Shown here one piece after another: positions 46,358 to 55,530 of a stretch of 64,000 bases of DNA (the first letter of the stretch is position 1; every line of letters starts with the position of its first letter). The position numbers were made by a program, and so were the translations under genes. The notes beneath the pieces are model-generated. The model ran no database searches and was not told the origin of the DNA. It worked only from the letters and a program-made list of their open reading frames with translations. The stretch comes from Bacterioplanoides sp965219715 (lineage in GTDB: Bacteria; Pseudomonadota; Gammaproteobacteria; Pseudomonadales; Oceanobacteraceae): the NCBI RefSeq assembly GCF_965219715.1, contig NZ_OZ244785.1:434001-498000 (forward strand), written 5' to 3'.

Positions 46358-48175
46358 TCAGAGGTCATTCACATTCACTCTGTCATTGTCCCTAAAGCTA
46401 ATAAACTCGACGTTAAGTAACACATCGTGACCATCGCGACCGTTAATGTTGTCAGAAACATGCCATTCTTTACCCTGTTGAGAAACCTGATACTCACGCT
46501 GCAGGCCAGAAAATACCGCAACGTCCTGATCTCCACCTGCTCCGTCTATAATATTGTGACCTTCATTGCCTCGCAAAATATTAGCTTGATCATTACCCAG
46601 TATATTGCTGTTGTTGCTGCCCGTCAGGTGCACGTGCTGTAAGTACTGAGATTGGCTAGTATATTCCAGCGCAGAATTGTACTGCAGGCTGAAGGTTTCA
46701 CCAGCTGGGAAATCAGCACTGATTGGCATGCTGGTGGTGATGTACGACGGCCAGACTTCTTTAATTAACGCCAGTCCACCCGGATCTTTTTGTTGTTGAA
46801 CCAGGCGGGTCGTACCGAGATAGCCGTCTAAGCCACGATCGGAATAGCCCCACAGGCCGTAAAAACCTTCCACTGCTGCAGCGAGATATTCATAGTTCAA
46901 AGAGGTGTAACCGTTTTGGTCTGTTTCAGCCTGCCATTCGTTTACGTCTTCCTGGCTGGGATTCCAGCTTTTATCCGCAAGAGCCTGGTTGGCGAGGGTG
47001 ACGATTCGTTCTTGTAGTGCTTTCTCCGCAGACGCTAAACCATGGCCCTGAACCAGATGCAGGATTTCTTCATAGGTAGCATCACGGCCGCTGGCTTCGC
47101 TGCGTTTCAGATAATTTTGTGTTCCTTCAACAAACACCTCGCTGGCGTATAAGTCCTGACCATGTTGAGCCAGAGCCGATTGTCCGAGGCTGCCATTAAA
47201 GGCGGCTTCCGAGTCTTGCTGGGTAGCGAACATAAACAGACTGGCCTGGTCATCGCCCAGCTTGGCGCTCATTTTATCTTTGTTTTGCAGGCCTTTTTCA
47301 TTGGTCAGGTAGTGCTGCATTACCGCCCGGGCTTTGGCCATTTGTAAAGGCGCCACGGTTTTTGAGGCAAAGATATGAATTGGTTTTTTGTTGGCGGCGT
47401 TTACCCAGGTGTACTGAGAGAATAAAGCACCGATGGCTTTATCTGTGCTGGCATGATGAGTAATCATGTTCAGTTCTTTCTCAGTCGCTGCCCGCGTGGT
47501 GATGCCATATTGTTTACGCTCAGCGCTCGACATCCAGTGAATGTTATCGGCGTCAGCGGCTTTGATGGTGTACCAATAAAAATCTTCGTTGATGCCCAGG
47601 GCTTTGTAATAGTCGAGATACGGTTTATGCGATGCATGATCGCGGGGCAGAGTGCTGGCATCCTTAACGCCATCGCCGCCCCAGGAATGGACACCCACCA
47701 GGACATCTTGAGCGGCGAAACGCTCTTTGCCGGCAAGGAATAGGTCCACGCCGCCGGAGGCAATTTCACCACCCGGTGGTAAATAGGTATTCAGTCCCAA
47801 CTGACGTAAACGCAAACCGGCTTTCAGATTCATTTCATCGTCGCTGGAGCCGGGAACATTTTGCAGCACAACGGTTTTTACCTGCGGATTGTTCTTTACC
47901 AGAGTGTTCAGCTGGTCGACGATTTTGGAGGTAATTTCGCCATCCATAATGGCCCAGTCACCACGCACGGCAAATAACCCATCCGCTTGCTGACCAGTGC
48001 CCGGTTTGGTGACATTACCTGAGTTATTGCCGCCGTTGTTGCCGGTATTGCTTCCTGAATTACTGGAAGCGCTGTTGGATTTGCTATCAGAGCCACAGCC
48101 CGTCAGGCCGACAATCGAAGCCAGAGTGGCAGCCAGCAGAGCCGTACGTAAATTGGATGTCTTTAGAGCTTTCAT
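46358..48175 (-). CDS. Lipoprotein with ClpP-like domain and C-terminal RTX repeats
   Basis: A 605-residue exported lipoprotein: lipobox GLTGC (C27), a Gly/Asn/Ser-rich linker (30-64), a domain like COG3904/ClpP-crotonase periplasmic proteins (65-230; GEIASGGVDLFLAGKERF around S140 and GVHSWGG with H163), an unrecognised middle region (270-500), and calcium-binding RTX-type repeats at about 522-550 (GNDQANILRGNEGHNIIDGAGGD) with a serralysin-like C-terminus. The serine position matches the nucleophile of ClpP-fold proteases; catalysis is inferred only. AGGAG eight bases before the ATG. It precedes the RstA/RstB-like genes and may be the sensed or controlled component. Confidence 0.85.
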   Translation of the reverse strand: MKALKTSNLRTALLAATLASIVGLTGCGSDSKSNSASSNSGSNTGNNGGNNSGNVTKPGTGQQADGLFAVRGDWAIMDGEITSKIVDQLNTLVKNNPQVKTVVLQNVPGSSDDEMNLKAGLRLRQLGLNTYLPPGGEIASGGVDLFLAGKERFAAQDVLVGVHSWGGDGVKDASTLPRDHASHKPYLDYYKALGINEDFYWYTIKAADADNIHWMSSAERKQYGITTRAATEKELNMITHHASTDKAIGALFSQYTWVNAANKKPIHIFASKTVAPLQMAKARAVMQHYLTNEKGLQNKDKMSAKLGDDQASLFMFATQQDSEAAFNGSLGQSALAQHGQDLYASEVFVEGTQNYLKRSEASGRDATYEEILHLVQGHGLASAEKALQERIVTLANQALADKSWNPSQEDVNEWQAETDQNGYTSLNYEYLAAAVEGFYGLWGYSDRGLDGYLGTTRLVQQQKDPGGLALIKEVWPSYITTSMPISADFPAGETFSLQYNSALEYTSQSQYLQHVHLTGSNNSNILGNDQANILRGNEGHNIIDGAGGDQDVAVFSGLQREYQVSQQGKEWHVSDNINGRDGHDVLLNVEFISFRDNDRVNVNDL

Positions 48176-48263
48176 CAGTGTTCTCCTGTCAGTTCGGAGA
48201 ACAGCATAAGCAGGTGGGGAAAGGGAAAGTATCTGGCTTATGTCTGAACTTTGTCAGCAGATG

Positions 48264-48287
48264 TCAGCCCCGCTGAATCGGGGCTGA
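48264..48287. other. Perfect 9-bp hairpin without T run
   Basis: TCAGCCCCG / CGGGGCTGA with a 6-base loop, between two lipoprotein genes transcribed leftward. It may end the transcript of the gene at 48308, but lacks a T tract, so it is not called a terminator. Confidence 0.55.
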
Positions 48288-48307
48288 ACCAGCCGACTTT
48301 CAGCGGT

Positions 48308-49300
48308 TTACATCAGCTCCAGAGCTTCTGGCTGATGGACAGTGGTATGTTGCTGCCAATAGCTTTGTGCCATTGATTCCAGCTCGTCTTCGCTGAAATT
48401 GCGCACGGTTTTTTGCTCAATGCGGGCGGATGACGTTGCACTGTTATTGGCATTAACCCGTTGTTGTAAGAGCACCGGATCATTGGTTTCCAGTAAGCGT
48501 TGGGTAATTTCAAAATCCAGCTTAATACCGGGAAAGTCCATGCGCTCAAATTTCATTTTTGAGGTCAGTTTTAACAAGGTGCCGGTGCGACGTTCCAGCC
48601 ACATGGTTCCCGTAGCGCTGGTGCGTGTGCTCTTGCTCAGGTTACCGCTGATCGCCTGGGCACGGCTATCAGTAACAGCCACTTTGAAAGTGTTCCATAG
48701 ATCTCCACCAACGGTGATATCTTCAACGCCCTGATATGTAGACTGTACATCGCTGGAGCGGTTTCCTGCCGGATTACCGGAAGGGTATTGCAGCAGGTCA
48801 GCACTTTGAACGGAGCTGCTCTTCTGACCAACCTGCGGCGCACTGCTGTTATTGCTGTTTGTTATTGTGGTGGTCGTGGTGTGCAGGTTGTTGTACCACT
48901 GATTTGTGATATCCAGCGTCGCCAGCAGCTTAGGCGCAGCTTCAATCGTAAAATAACTTGTGCTTGAGTGCTCAGCGGGCTTACCCGTGTACTCAACAAA
49001 GTTTTTGATCTTTTTATAGGGGGCCGGGCTATCGGTCGACACCTTAAGTGCTGCCGGGATGCTGTTTACCACTTCAGTCTGGCGAAAAGTTTTAAAGTAC
49101 TCTGACTTCGGTGGCAACTGAGCTCGGGAAACCGTCTGATAATGCCCGTAAATAATCGTATTACTGGCGGCGGTTCCGGGAGTTGCATGAATACCGACAT
49201 TTTTCTGGATAGGCTCGGATGAATCGGAATCACTGCCACCACCACAAGCGGCAACAAGTACAGAAAGAAGGGTGACTGGCAGGTAGGCAACGGCGCGCAT
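48308..49300 (-). CDS. Predicted lipoprotein of unknown function
   Basis: A 330-residue exported lipoprotein: signal MRAVAYLPVTLLSVLVAAC with the lipid Cys at 19, followed by a GGGSDSDSS linker. The mature part is beta-rich with repeated threonine and serine (TTTTITNSNNSS). I do not recognise it. It ends with a helical segment (EDELESMAQSYWQQH). AAGGA six bases before ATG 49300 sets the start; the longer frame is not supported. It is followed by the RTX lipoprotein operon on the same strand. Confidence 0.72.
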   Translation of the reverse strand: MRAVAYLPVTLLSVLVAACGGGSDSDSSEPIQKNVGIHATPGTAASNTIIYGHYQTVSRAQLPPKSEYFKTFRQTEVVNSIPAALKVSTDSPAPYKKIKNFVEYTGKPAEHSSTSYFTIEAAPKLLATLDITNQWYNNLHTTTTTITNSNNSSAPQVGQKSSSVQSADLLQYPSGNPAGNRSSDVQSTYQGVEDITVGGDLWNTFKVAVTDSRAQAISGNLSKSTRTSATGTMWLERRTGTLLKLTSKMKFERMDFPGIKLDFEITQRLLETNDPVLLQQRVNANNSATSSARIEQKTVRNFSEDELESMAQSYWQQHTTVHQPEALELM

Positions 49301-49415
49301 ATCGTTCCTTGATAAATATGTAAAAAAGCGCGCGAATACTACTGAATGCCCGTACAACTATCAAGACGCAGATCTGTTGATTGAATCAGACTATTCGGTG
49401 TCGATGTATGAATCG

Positions 49416-50417
49416 TTATTGGTTTCGTAACCTGAACTCCCCCGGAGTACAGCCGTGCCAGAGTTTAAAGGCGCGGCGAAAGCTGGAAAAATCCTGGTAG
49501 CCCAGCTGGGCCGCAATGGCATCAATCGTCAGGTCCGATTCCCGTAAATAGAACTCGGCATAATCTTTCAGTGCGAGATTACGTAACTCACGGAAATTAT
49601 TACCCTCGCGACTCAGGTGCCTGTTTAACGTACGCTCGCTGATATTCAGGCTTTGGGCGGTGGCGGTAACATCCGGCAGAGGAGGTGGTTGGGCGGATAA
49701 AAAACGCCGCACGTGATCGCTGTAGGGGTGATTGCTGGTCTGCTGCAGCTTATTCAATTGCTGCGATAATTTCAGTTGGTAGCTGTCCCAGGCAATGGCA
49801 TCATAAAACGGCGAGGCAATCTCCAGATCGGCTTTGGGTATCTCCAGCGTCGCATGGGTGGCGTTGAACTCACACTGACTATTGAAGTAATGCGGGTACT
49901 GTTCTGCGTTGTCTGGTGCTGCGTAGGGAAAGCAAATCCTGCCTTTTGCCAGCGGTTTACCGGTAACGGCTTCAATCAGATTCTGCGACATCATCAGCAT
50001 CACCTCGGTCTGAAACTGACGGGTATCGGCCAGGTCGACCAGCTCTACAAACACCAGCTTACTGCCGGTTTGGGTGGGAATCAGATCGAGGCGAAAGTAA
50101 CCAGCGTGGATTTGTACAAAAGCGGTTGGTAATTGCAGCGCTTGTGCCAGAGAAGGAGCCGATAAAATCGCGTGTCCGAGTTCACCCAGTGAGGCTGGCG
50201 CCAGTTTTTGCCCAACTTTCAGGCCCAGCAACGGGTCTGGAGTGAAGGCCCGGATTCGGCGTAAAAACGCAAAAAAATCCTGATAAGGCATAAACGCTTC
50301 ACCGTTGATTTGGTCAAAATCCACCGTGGCGTCCGCCAGTAACGGCTCCGCAGACGTGGCTGTTAAACCCAGTTCGCGGCAGATAAAGCGGGCGTAGATG
50401 GTGGAGATATGATGCAT
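49416..50417 (-). CDS. AraC-family regulator (OruR/ArgR-like, Arabinose_bd N-domain)
   Basis: A 333-residue regulator of the type with a long N-terminal ligand domain (about 20-205; FMPYQDFFAFLRRIRAFTPDPLLGLKVG), found in OruR-like AraC proteins, and a C-terminal double helix-turn-helix (LNISERTLNRHLSREGNNF and IAAQLGYQDFSSFRRAFKLWHGCTP). It is divergent from the nitrilase-family gene, which it probably controls. Effectors of relatives are amino acids or carnitine-like compounds. Confidence 0.92.
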   Translation of the reverse strand: MHHISTIYARFICRELGLTATSAEPLLADATVDFDQINGEAFMPYQDFFAFLRRIRAFTPDPLLGLKVGQKLAPASLGELGHAILSAPSLAQALQLPTAFVQIHAGYFRLDLIPTQTGSKLVFVELVDLADTRQFQTEVMLMMSQNLIEAVTGKPLAKGRICFPYAAPDNAEQYPHYFNSQCEFNATHATLEIPKADLEIASPFYDAIAWDSYQLKLSQQLNKLQQTSNHPYSDHVRRFLSAQPPPLPDVTATAQSLNISERTLNRHLSREGNNFRELRNLALKDYAEFYLRESDLTIDAIAAQLGYQDFSSFRRAFKLWHGCTPGEFRLRNQ

Positions 50418-50540
50418 CGGTCGTCAGCGATAAACGTGTCTGACCGAAAATACCATAGTGCTGTCCTTGCCCGCAATTTTGCTTTTTATCCGTGTCGGCA
50501 GAATAACCCCATACCAACCCCAACCGCACAGAGGTCTGAA

Positions 50541-51509
50541 ATGGCACAACAATCTTCTTTACGCGTTGCCGCAATTCAGCTTGAAACAAAAATTGCCGAT
50601 GTCACCGCCAATCTGCAGGCGTGTGAAAGGTTGGCGTTGCAAGCACTCGAAGCCGGGGCTGAGTGGATTGCCTTGCCGGAGTTCTTTAACAGTGGCGTTA
50701 ATTTTTCCGATGAAATGTTAAGCGCTATCGAAACTGAGAACGGCCCGTCGGCGACCTTTCTGCAGCAGTTTTCTGCCCAGCATCAGGTTGTGATTGGTGG
50801 CTCGTTTTTATGTCGTCTGACCAAATCGGATGGCAGTCCTGGTGGTGTTCGTAACCGCTATTTATGCTTTAACAAGGGCGAGTTGGTGGGTTATCACGAT
50901 AAAGATTTACCCACCATGTGGGAGGCCGCGTATTACGAAAATGGAGAAGCTGGTGACGATGGCGTTTTGGGCGATATTGATGGTATCCGCACAGGTACGG
51001 CAGTTTGTTGGGAGTTCTTACGCAGCCAAACATCCCGGAGATTGCAGGGAAAAATTGATGTGCTGATAGGTGGCTCACACTGGTGGAGCATTCCGGAAAA
51101 CTGGCCTGCATGGTTGACCCACAGTATGGAAGCACGCAATCAGGAGAACGTTATTGCAACGGTTCAACATAGTGCCCGACTCATTGGTTGTCCGGTTATT
51201 CACGCCTCTCACTGTGGTCATTTCGAAGGCAGGCACCCAAGTGTTCCGTTTATGCCGTATCGTGGCCAATTGGAGGGGCAGGCCGCCATTATTGATGGTC
51301 ATGGTAATCTGCTGGCACATCGCAGCCGGGAACAGGGTGAAGGTTTTGTTATTGCGGATATTACCCCGGAGAATGTTAGCAACCAGGAGCCGATACCAGA
51401 CAATTACTGGTTACGAAAACGTGGGGTATTGCCAACCTTTTCCTGGATTGCTGACGGCTTTGTTGGACGCCTGTGGTACAAAAAGAACGTATTAAATAAA
51501 TCACTGTAA
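50541..51509 (+). CDS. Carbon-nitrogen hydrolase (nitrilase superfamily)
   Basis: A 322-residue enzyme of the nitrilase/amidase fold. The catalytic triad is visible: E47 (ALPEFFNSG), K121 (YHDKDLPTMWE) and C156 (GTAVCWEFLRS). It hydrolyses an amide, carbamoyl or nitrile bond; the substrate is not identifiable. AGAGG seven bases before ATG 50541 selects the start over the 44-residue longer frame, which would overlap the AraC gene. The small membrane gene follows after 13 bp, likely in one operon. Confidence 0.92.
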   Translation: MAQQSSLRVAAIQLETKIADVTANLQACERLALQALEAGAEWIALPEFFNSGVNFSDEMLSAIETENGPSATFLQQFSAQHQVVIGGSFLCRLTKSDGSPGGVRNRYLCFNKGELVGYHDKDLPTMWEAAYYENGEAGDDGVLGDIDGIRTGTAVCWEFLRSQTSRRLQGKIDVLIGGSHWWSIPENWPAWLTHSMEARNQENVIATVQHSARLIGCPVIHASHCGHFEGRHPSVPFMPYRGQLEGQAAIIDGHGNLLAHRSREQGEGFVIADITPENVSNQEPIPDNYWLRKRGVLPTFSWIADGFVGRLWYKKNVLNKSL

Positions 51510-51522
51510 AAGGAAAATAAAC

Positions 51523-51987
51523 GTGGTATTTCCTGATGGAACTCTGATGGCACAGCCCATTACTGACTGGACGCCAAAACCTGAATGGCTGCTGGTTACT
51601 GCAGCCCTTGCTATGCTGATTTCACTGATTGAAGCCTGGCTGGCAACACTGATTATTTATGGCAAAGTCGGATGGCTGAAAAAGATATTTCCCGCCACTC
51701 ATAATCTGATTCGTTCCCATGTGGATTACACCATAATGACTGGCCTGGCGGCGGTGCTGTATTTTGTCATTATTCATTTGCAGTTGCAGATTCCACCGGC
51801 TGTTATTGCGATTTTCTGTATTGGGCTGTTGTACAACCCCGCCGGGTTTATTGCTAAAGCTGTTAATCCGAATATGGGAAATAGCGATACCGTTCTTGGC
51901 AGGGTGATGGTGTGTGCCGGTTTCTTACCGGCGACCATTGGATTTGGTTACATTATGATCGCTGTTATCGACAGCTTAATTGCTTGA
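51523..51987 (+). CDS. Small four-helix membrane protein of unknown function
   Basis: A 154-residue inner-membrane protein with about four hydrophobic segments. It begins with GTG, supported by AAGGA eight bases upstream; an ATG at 51547 is the alternative. I do not recognise the family. Its position 13 bp after the nitrilase-family gene suggests a transport or accessory role for that enzyme's substrate. Confidence 0.78.
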   Translation: MVFPDGTLMAQPITDWTPKPEWLLVTAALAMLISLIEAWLATLIIYGKVGWLKKIFPATHNLIRSHVDYTIMTGLAAVLYFVIIHLQLQIPPAVIAIFCIGLLYNPAGFIAKAVNPNMGNSDTVLGRVMVCAGFLPATIGFGYIMIAVIDSLIA

Positions 51988-52103
51988 TGAGTGATCTAAT
52001 GATAAATACCTAATTTACTGACAATACAATAAATTGAGTACTAATGAGTTTTTGATTCGATTAATTTTCCGGCTTCGATTAACACAACACGGAGTTGTTT
52101 CTT

Positions 52104-52886
52104 ATGTTCAGAAAATTATTAGTTTCTTCATTGCTTATGGTTTCTGCATCAGCCTCGCTGGCTGGTGTACAAACTTTCACCACTGAAAACATCGGTGGGA
52201 TTGATAATTTCGTTTATCCCAACCTGGATGTCAGCGGTATAAGTGGCATTGATATTCGCCTTGAGTCAACTCAGGTTCCGGGCAGCCCGGAGACACAAAA
52301 CGTAATTAAGCGGGTAGAATTTAAGCTGCCAAATGCTAATAACGTGATTGCAACAAACCTGGTAAAAAGCACCACGTCACCGGATAGCTACCGTAAAATC
52401 ATCAACAGCCCGTGGGTATTCAAAAAGCTGTTAGTTGAGATTAAGGGTTATGAAATCAGCGAAGGTCAGAACATTGAATACCGCGTGATGGTGGTTGAAA
52501 ACCACTCAAGCAATAACGTGCTGGAAGAAGCGGCTGGTCAAACTGTGATCAGTGGCAACGCTGTTCTGGTGGACAAAACCCGTAACAAAGTGGTTGATGT
52601 TACCCGTGCCACCGTTGCTGGAAAGCGCGTAACTCTAAAGCTGCTGGATCGCATTAAAAATGATAAAGCCCAGGTTGAGGCTGTATGGATGGGGCATGGC
52701 ACCAAGACTCTGCTGATCGATGCGCCTGCTTATAATGCCACTGCAAAGTCCATCAAGTTACAAACGGCTGGAGATGACAATGCAGTTGAAGTGGTTGTGG
52801 TTGATAGCTTTGGTTCTGAACAAACCCACTTCAGTCCAAGTCTGAAACAGCTTTTGGAAGCGGCGTTTGGTCCAATTCCTCAGTGA
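52104..52886 (+). CDS. Exported protein of unknown function
   Basis: A 260-residue protein with a Sec signal peptide (1-20, ending LAG). The mature part is beta-rich and has no motif I recognise; it reads like a periplasmic or secreted domain protein (LDVSGISGIDIRLESTQVPGSPE). GGAG at nine bases precedes ATG 52104; a TTG at 52095 is rejected. It has its own terminator. Confidence 0.75.
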   Translation: MFRKLLVSSLLMVSASASLAGVQTFTTENIGGIDNFVYPNLDVSGISGIDIRLESTQVPGSPETQNVIKRVEFKLPNANNVIATNLVKSTTSPDSYRKIINSPWVFKKLLVEIKGYEISEGQNIEYRVMVVENHSSNNVLEEAAGQTVISGNAVLVDKTRNKVVDVTRATVAGKRVTLKLLDRIKNDKAQVEAVWMGHGTKTLLIDAPAYNATAKSIKLQTAGDDNAVEVVVVDSFGSEQTHFSPSLKQLLEAAFGPIPQ

Positions 52887-52922
52887 ACACCGTTACAGAT
52901 TTGCAGTTAAAATAACGAAAAT

Positions 52923-52950
52923 AAAAAACCGCCTGAAGGCGGTTTTTTAT
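52923..52950 (+). terminator. Rho-independent terminator
   Basis: AAAAAACCGCC-TGAA-GGCGGTTTTTT, an 11-bp perfect stem followed by T-rich sequence, 37 bp after the preceding stop. It can also serve the convergent barrel gene. Confidence 0.93.
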
Positions 52951-53047
52951 TTTTCTGATTCTGAACTTAGTCAGAACTGCTTTATCTGGTTGGTCTGAAA
53001 ATCGTTCAATCAAATGGCCTGAAATAAACAGATCCGGATTGAACAGA

Positions 53048-53629
53048 TTAAAAATAAATATTGGCCTCCAGAGAAACCGCACTGACGTCCTCGTGAAAGT
53101 GAGCAATATTTTCGTAAGTCAGTGACAGGTCGAGATCGCTGGCGACTTTCAGCTCCAGACCGGCGCCATAAACAAAACCGCTTGAGGTAATTTTACCGGT
53201 GCGCTCTTTTGATGATTGAAAATTATATTTAAATTCTGCGGTATTCAGACCGAGAATTAACAATGGCGTCAGGGTTTTATTACCAAGTGGGCGAACCTTT
53301 GCCAGTGCACTCAGGCTGTAGGCGAGTTTAGCGGCATATTGCGCTGTTTTATCTTTTTCATTCTCATAATCAGACGTCTGGTTTTTGATCCCTGTAGCCA
53401 GCTCCAGGTGTGTACTGAAATAGGGTGACACACGATCTGAAACAGCAATCGCGACGGCGGGAAAATCATTGCTTTTATCAATGCGAGATACGTCGCTCTG
53501 GTGTGGTACGGCAGCATTAATATGCTTGTAGGCAATGCCAAACTTAAGCTGATGGTTGGTGCTCTGATCTGCCTGTGCCATCGTAGAAAGGCTAATCAGT
53601 AGCGAGAGAAGTGGCAGCGCCGGTTTCAT
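53048..53629 (-). CDS. Outer-membrane beta-barrel protein (OmpA/porin-like)
   Basis: A 193-residue exported protein with a signal peptide (1-20, MAQA). The mature part has eight or so amphipathic strands (YGAGLELKVASDLDLSLTYENIAHF) and ends in Phe (VSLEANIYF), as in small OmpA-like barrels. AAGGAAG before the ATG. Function unknown; it may be a structural barrel or a narrow channel. Confidence 0.82.
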   Translation of the reverse strand: MKPALPLLSLLISLSTMAQADQSTNHQLKFGIAYKHINAAVPHQSDVSRIDKSNDFPAVAIAVSDRVSPYFSTHLELATGIKNQTSDYENEKDKTAQYAAKLAYSLSALAKVRPLGNKTLTPLLILGLNTAEFKYNFQSSKERTGKITSSGFVYGAGLELKVASDLDLSLTYENIAHFHEDVSAVSLEANIYF

Positions 53630-53810
53630 TAATACTTCCTTATTTCATGAAGCGGATAAAACCCAGAGATGATATCCATTCTCATTGATATAAGGAAGTA
53701 AATTATCAGTAGCAGCGGCGACGGGATAAACGATTTGAGACGTCTATCCCATTGCTGAATGCATTAGCAAATTCAGGGTTGCCACTTCTGCTGAATACAG
53801 CACCTTAGCA

Positions 53811-55292
53811 TTAATGAAATACGGAGAATCCGGTGTCGTTACCAATGCGCTTCAGGCTATTGCTTTTAAGCACATTCACGCTGTAAATGCCGCCGTAATT
53901 TCTGCCATCGGTATCCAGCGTACTCAGTAGTGCAACGCCACTTTTGCTGGTGTAAGGGTCCAGACGAACCGCTTCAACGCTTTTATCAAACTGTGCCAGC
54001 ACGTGCAGCGGTTTTGATTGCGCCGCAGACCAGGCCACCAGGCTGTTGTTGGTTTCGCCATAGTTCAGTAACACGGGCAGATTGTTCTCGCTATTGATTG
54101 GGCTGCCGACGTTGACCCAGCTGGCGTTCTCAATGTTAGTCACTTTACCCGCGTTGCTGATTAAGCTGGCTACCCGGCTTTTATCAGTGTTGGCTCCGCC
54201 AGACACAAAGCCACCTTCAACGGCGTAAAGCGTGCTGCTGGCATTGGCGATGGTCAGGTTCAGTTCGGTAACAACCGGAGCAGATACCGATGTGAAATTC
54301 ACCAGTTTGTAGCGCGTCAAAGCGCCAAATTGAGTACGTACAATGGCACTGTTCTGACCCAGATCGATATTACGGATATCGGCACTTGGGTTGCTGTTAT
54401 CTGCGCCATTGTCGTTATAAACCAGAGTGGAGGTTTTGCTCGCCAGGTCGTAGTGATACAGCTTGGCGGAATCGGCGTAGACAAAAGTTCCGCTGTGCAG
54501 GCTTTCGGCTTCGGTCCAGCTGTTGCTGCTGGTGTAGAAGGCTTCGCCCAGCTCGCCAGCGGCTAGCTGAGTGGCGGTGACATCGTACAGGTCTGAGCCA
54601 ATTCGCAGGATCACTGAGCTGTGATTAGCGAAATTAAAGACATGCACGGGAGCATCAATGCCGTTTTTTAACTGCACGGTTTCGCCATCTAAGTTGGCGT
54701 ACAACAGCGTATCGCCACGTTCACCCGTACGAATCACCATACCGGTCAGGTTGTTATTGATCACCACGGCGTCCGCATCGTAGTTATCGGCAACTGCAGC
54801 ATTGGCAATGGCCAGTGGTGCTTCGCTGCTGGTCTGGCTGCTATCAATGCGCCAGTAACGGTTGTCGGCGGTCTTGCCACAATCGTTGTCGGCGCCGGGA
54901 GTGGAATAAAACAGATAGGCTTTGCCAACGGAACCAAAAGCTTCGTTGTCGCACACTTCGTTGCTGATTAATGCACTGCTGACCTGAGACGCCGCATTCG
55001 TGGTGGCTGACACCTGATACCAACGCTGATCTTTCAGATAAAACATGGTGCCAAATATTTCGCGGCCCTGGCTGTCGTATTGGTCGGCCAGATCAAGCAA
55101 CTTGGGCTTAGAAACAACCTCTTTAATTTCGTTGTTGGTTTTATTAAAACTTAAAATGGTTTCGCTGGCGGGCTTGGCGAAATAGGTGAACTCGTTTTCG
55201 GCTTTTTTACTGCTGCTGGAATCAGAACCACAAGCAGTTAACAGAGCGATAGGTAAAGCCAACAGGAAAGGGAACGTAACAATACGTGTCAC
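53811..55292 (-). CDS. Large predicted lipoprotein, possibly beta-propeller
   Basis: A 493-residue exported lipoprotein. The signal ends LLTAC, followed by a GSDSSSSKK linker. The body is repetitive in character (Tyr/Asp/Ala-rich strands such as SAKLYHYDLASKTSTLVYND), suggesting a beta-propeller, but I do not recognise the family. The start is a GTG at 55292 with GGAG six bases upstream; another GTG lies four codons earlier. Confidence 0.75.
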   Translation of the reverse strand: MTRIVTFPFLLALPIALLTACGSDSSSSKKAENEFTYFAKPASETILSFNKTNNEIKEVVSKPKLLDLADQYDSQGREIFGTMFYLKDQRWYQVSATTNAASQVSSALISNEVCDNEAFGSVGKAYLFYSTPGADNDCGKTADNRYWRIDSSQTSSEAPLAIANAAVADNYDADAVVINNNLTGMVIRTGERGDTLLYANLDGETVQLKNGIDAPVHVFNFANHSSVILRIGSDLYDVTATQLAAGELGEAFYTSSNSWTEAESLHSGTFVYADSAKLYHYDLASKTSTLVYNDNGADNSNPSADIRNIDLGQNSAIVRTQFGALTRYKLVNFTSVSAPVVTELNLTIANASSTLYAVEGGFVSGGANTDKSRVASLISNAGKVTNIENASWVNVGSPINSENNLPVLLNYGETNNSLVAWSAAQSKPLHVLAQFDKSVEAVRLDPYTSKSGVALLSTLDTDGRNYGGIYSVNVLKSNSLKRIGNDTGFSVFH

Positions 55293-55530
55293 TGGGATCT
55301 CCACTGAATCTACGTGTAATACAAAAACAGCGCATGTCTGATGGATAAATCAGATCATTCGCTGTTTAACTGGCCCGGACTATACCCGAATGAAAATGAA
55401 CAGACTGTGAACTCTTGTTGTTTTGGACAACTTTTTACGCCGTTCTTACGCGGATGTTCGTTACGCTGGTTTTGTGAATTACCAATTGGCCCATCAGATT
55501 ACATAATGGCTCAGTCGTTAAAAGAACAAG

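Noticed and set aside
46358..48175. Possible zinc-protease motif EEILHLVQGHG at residues 369-379
   Set aside because: It does not fit HExxH spacing, so a metalloprotease call is not supported.
48264..48287. Hairpin considered as a terminator
   Set aside because: Perfect stem but no T tract on either side.
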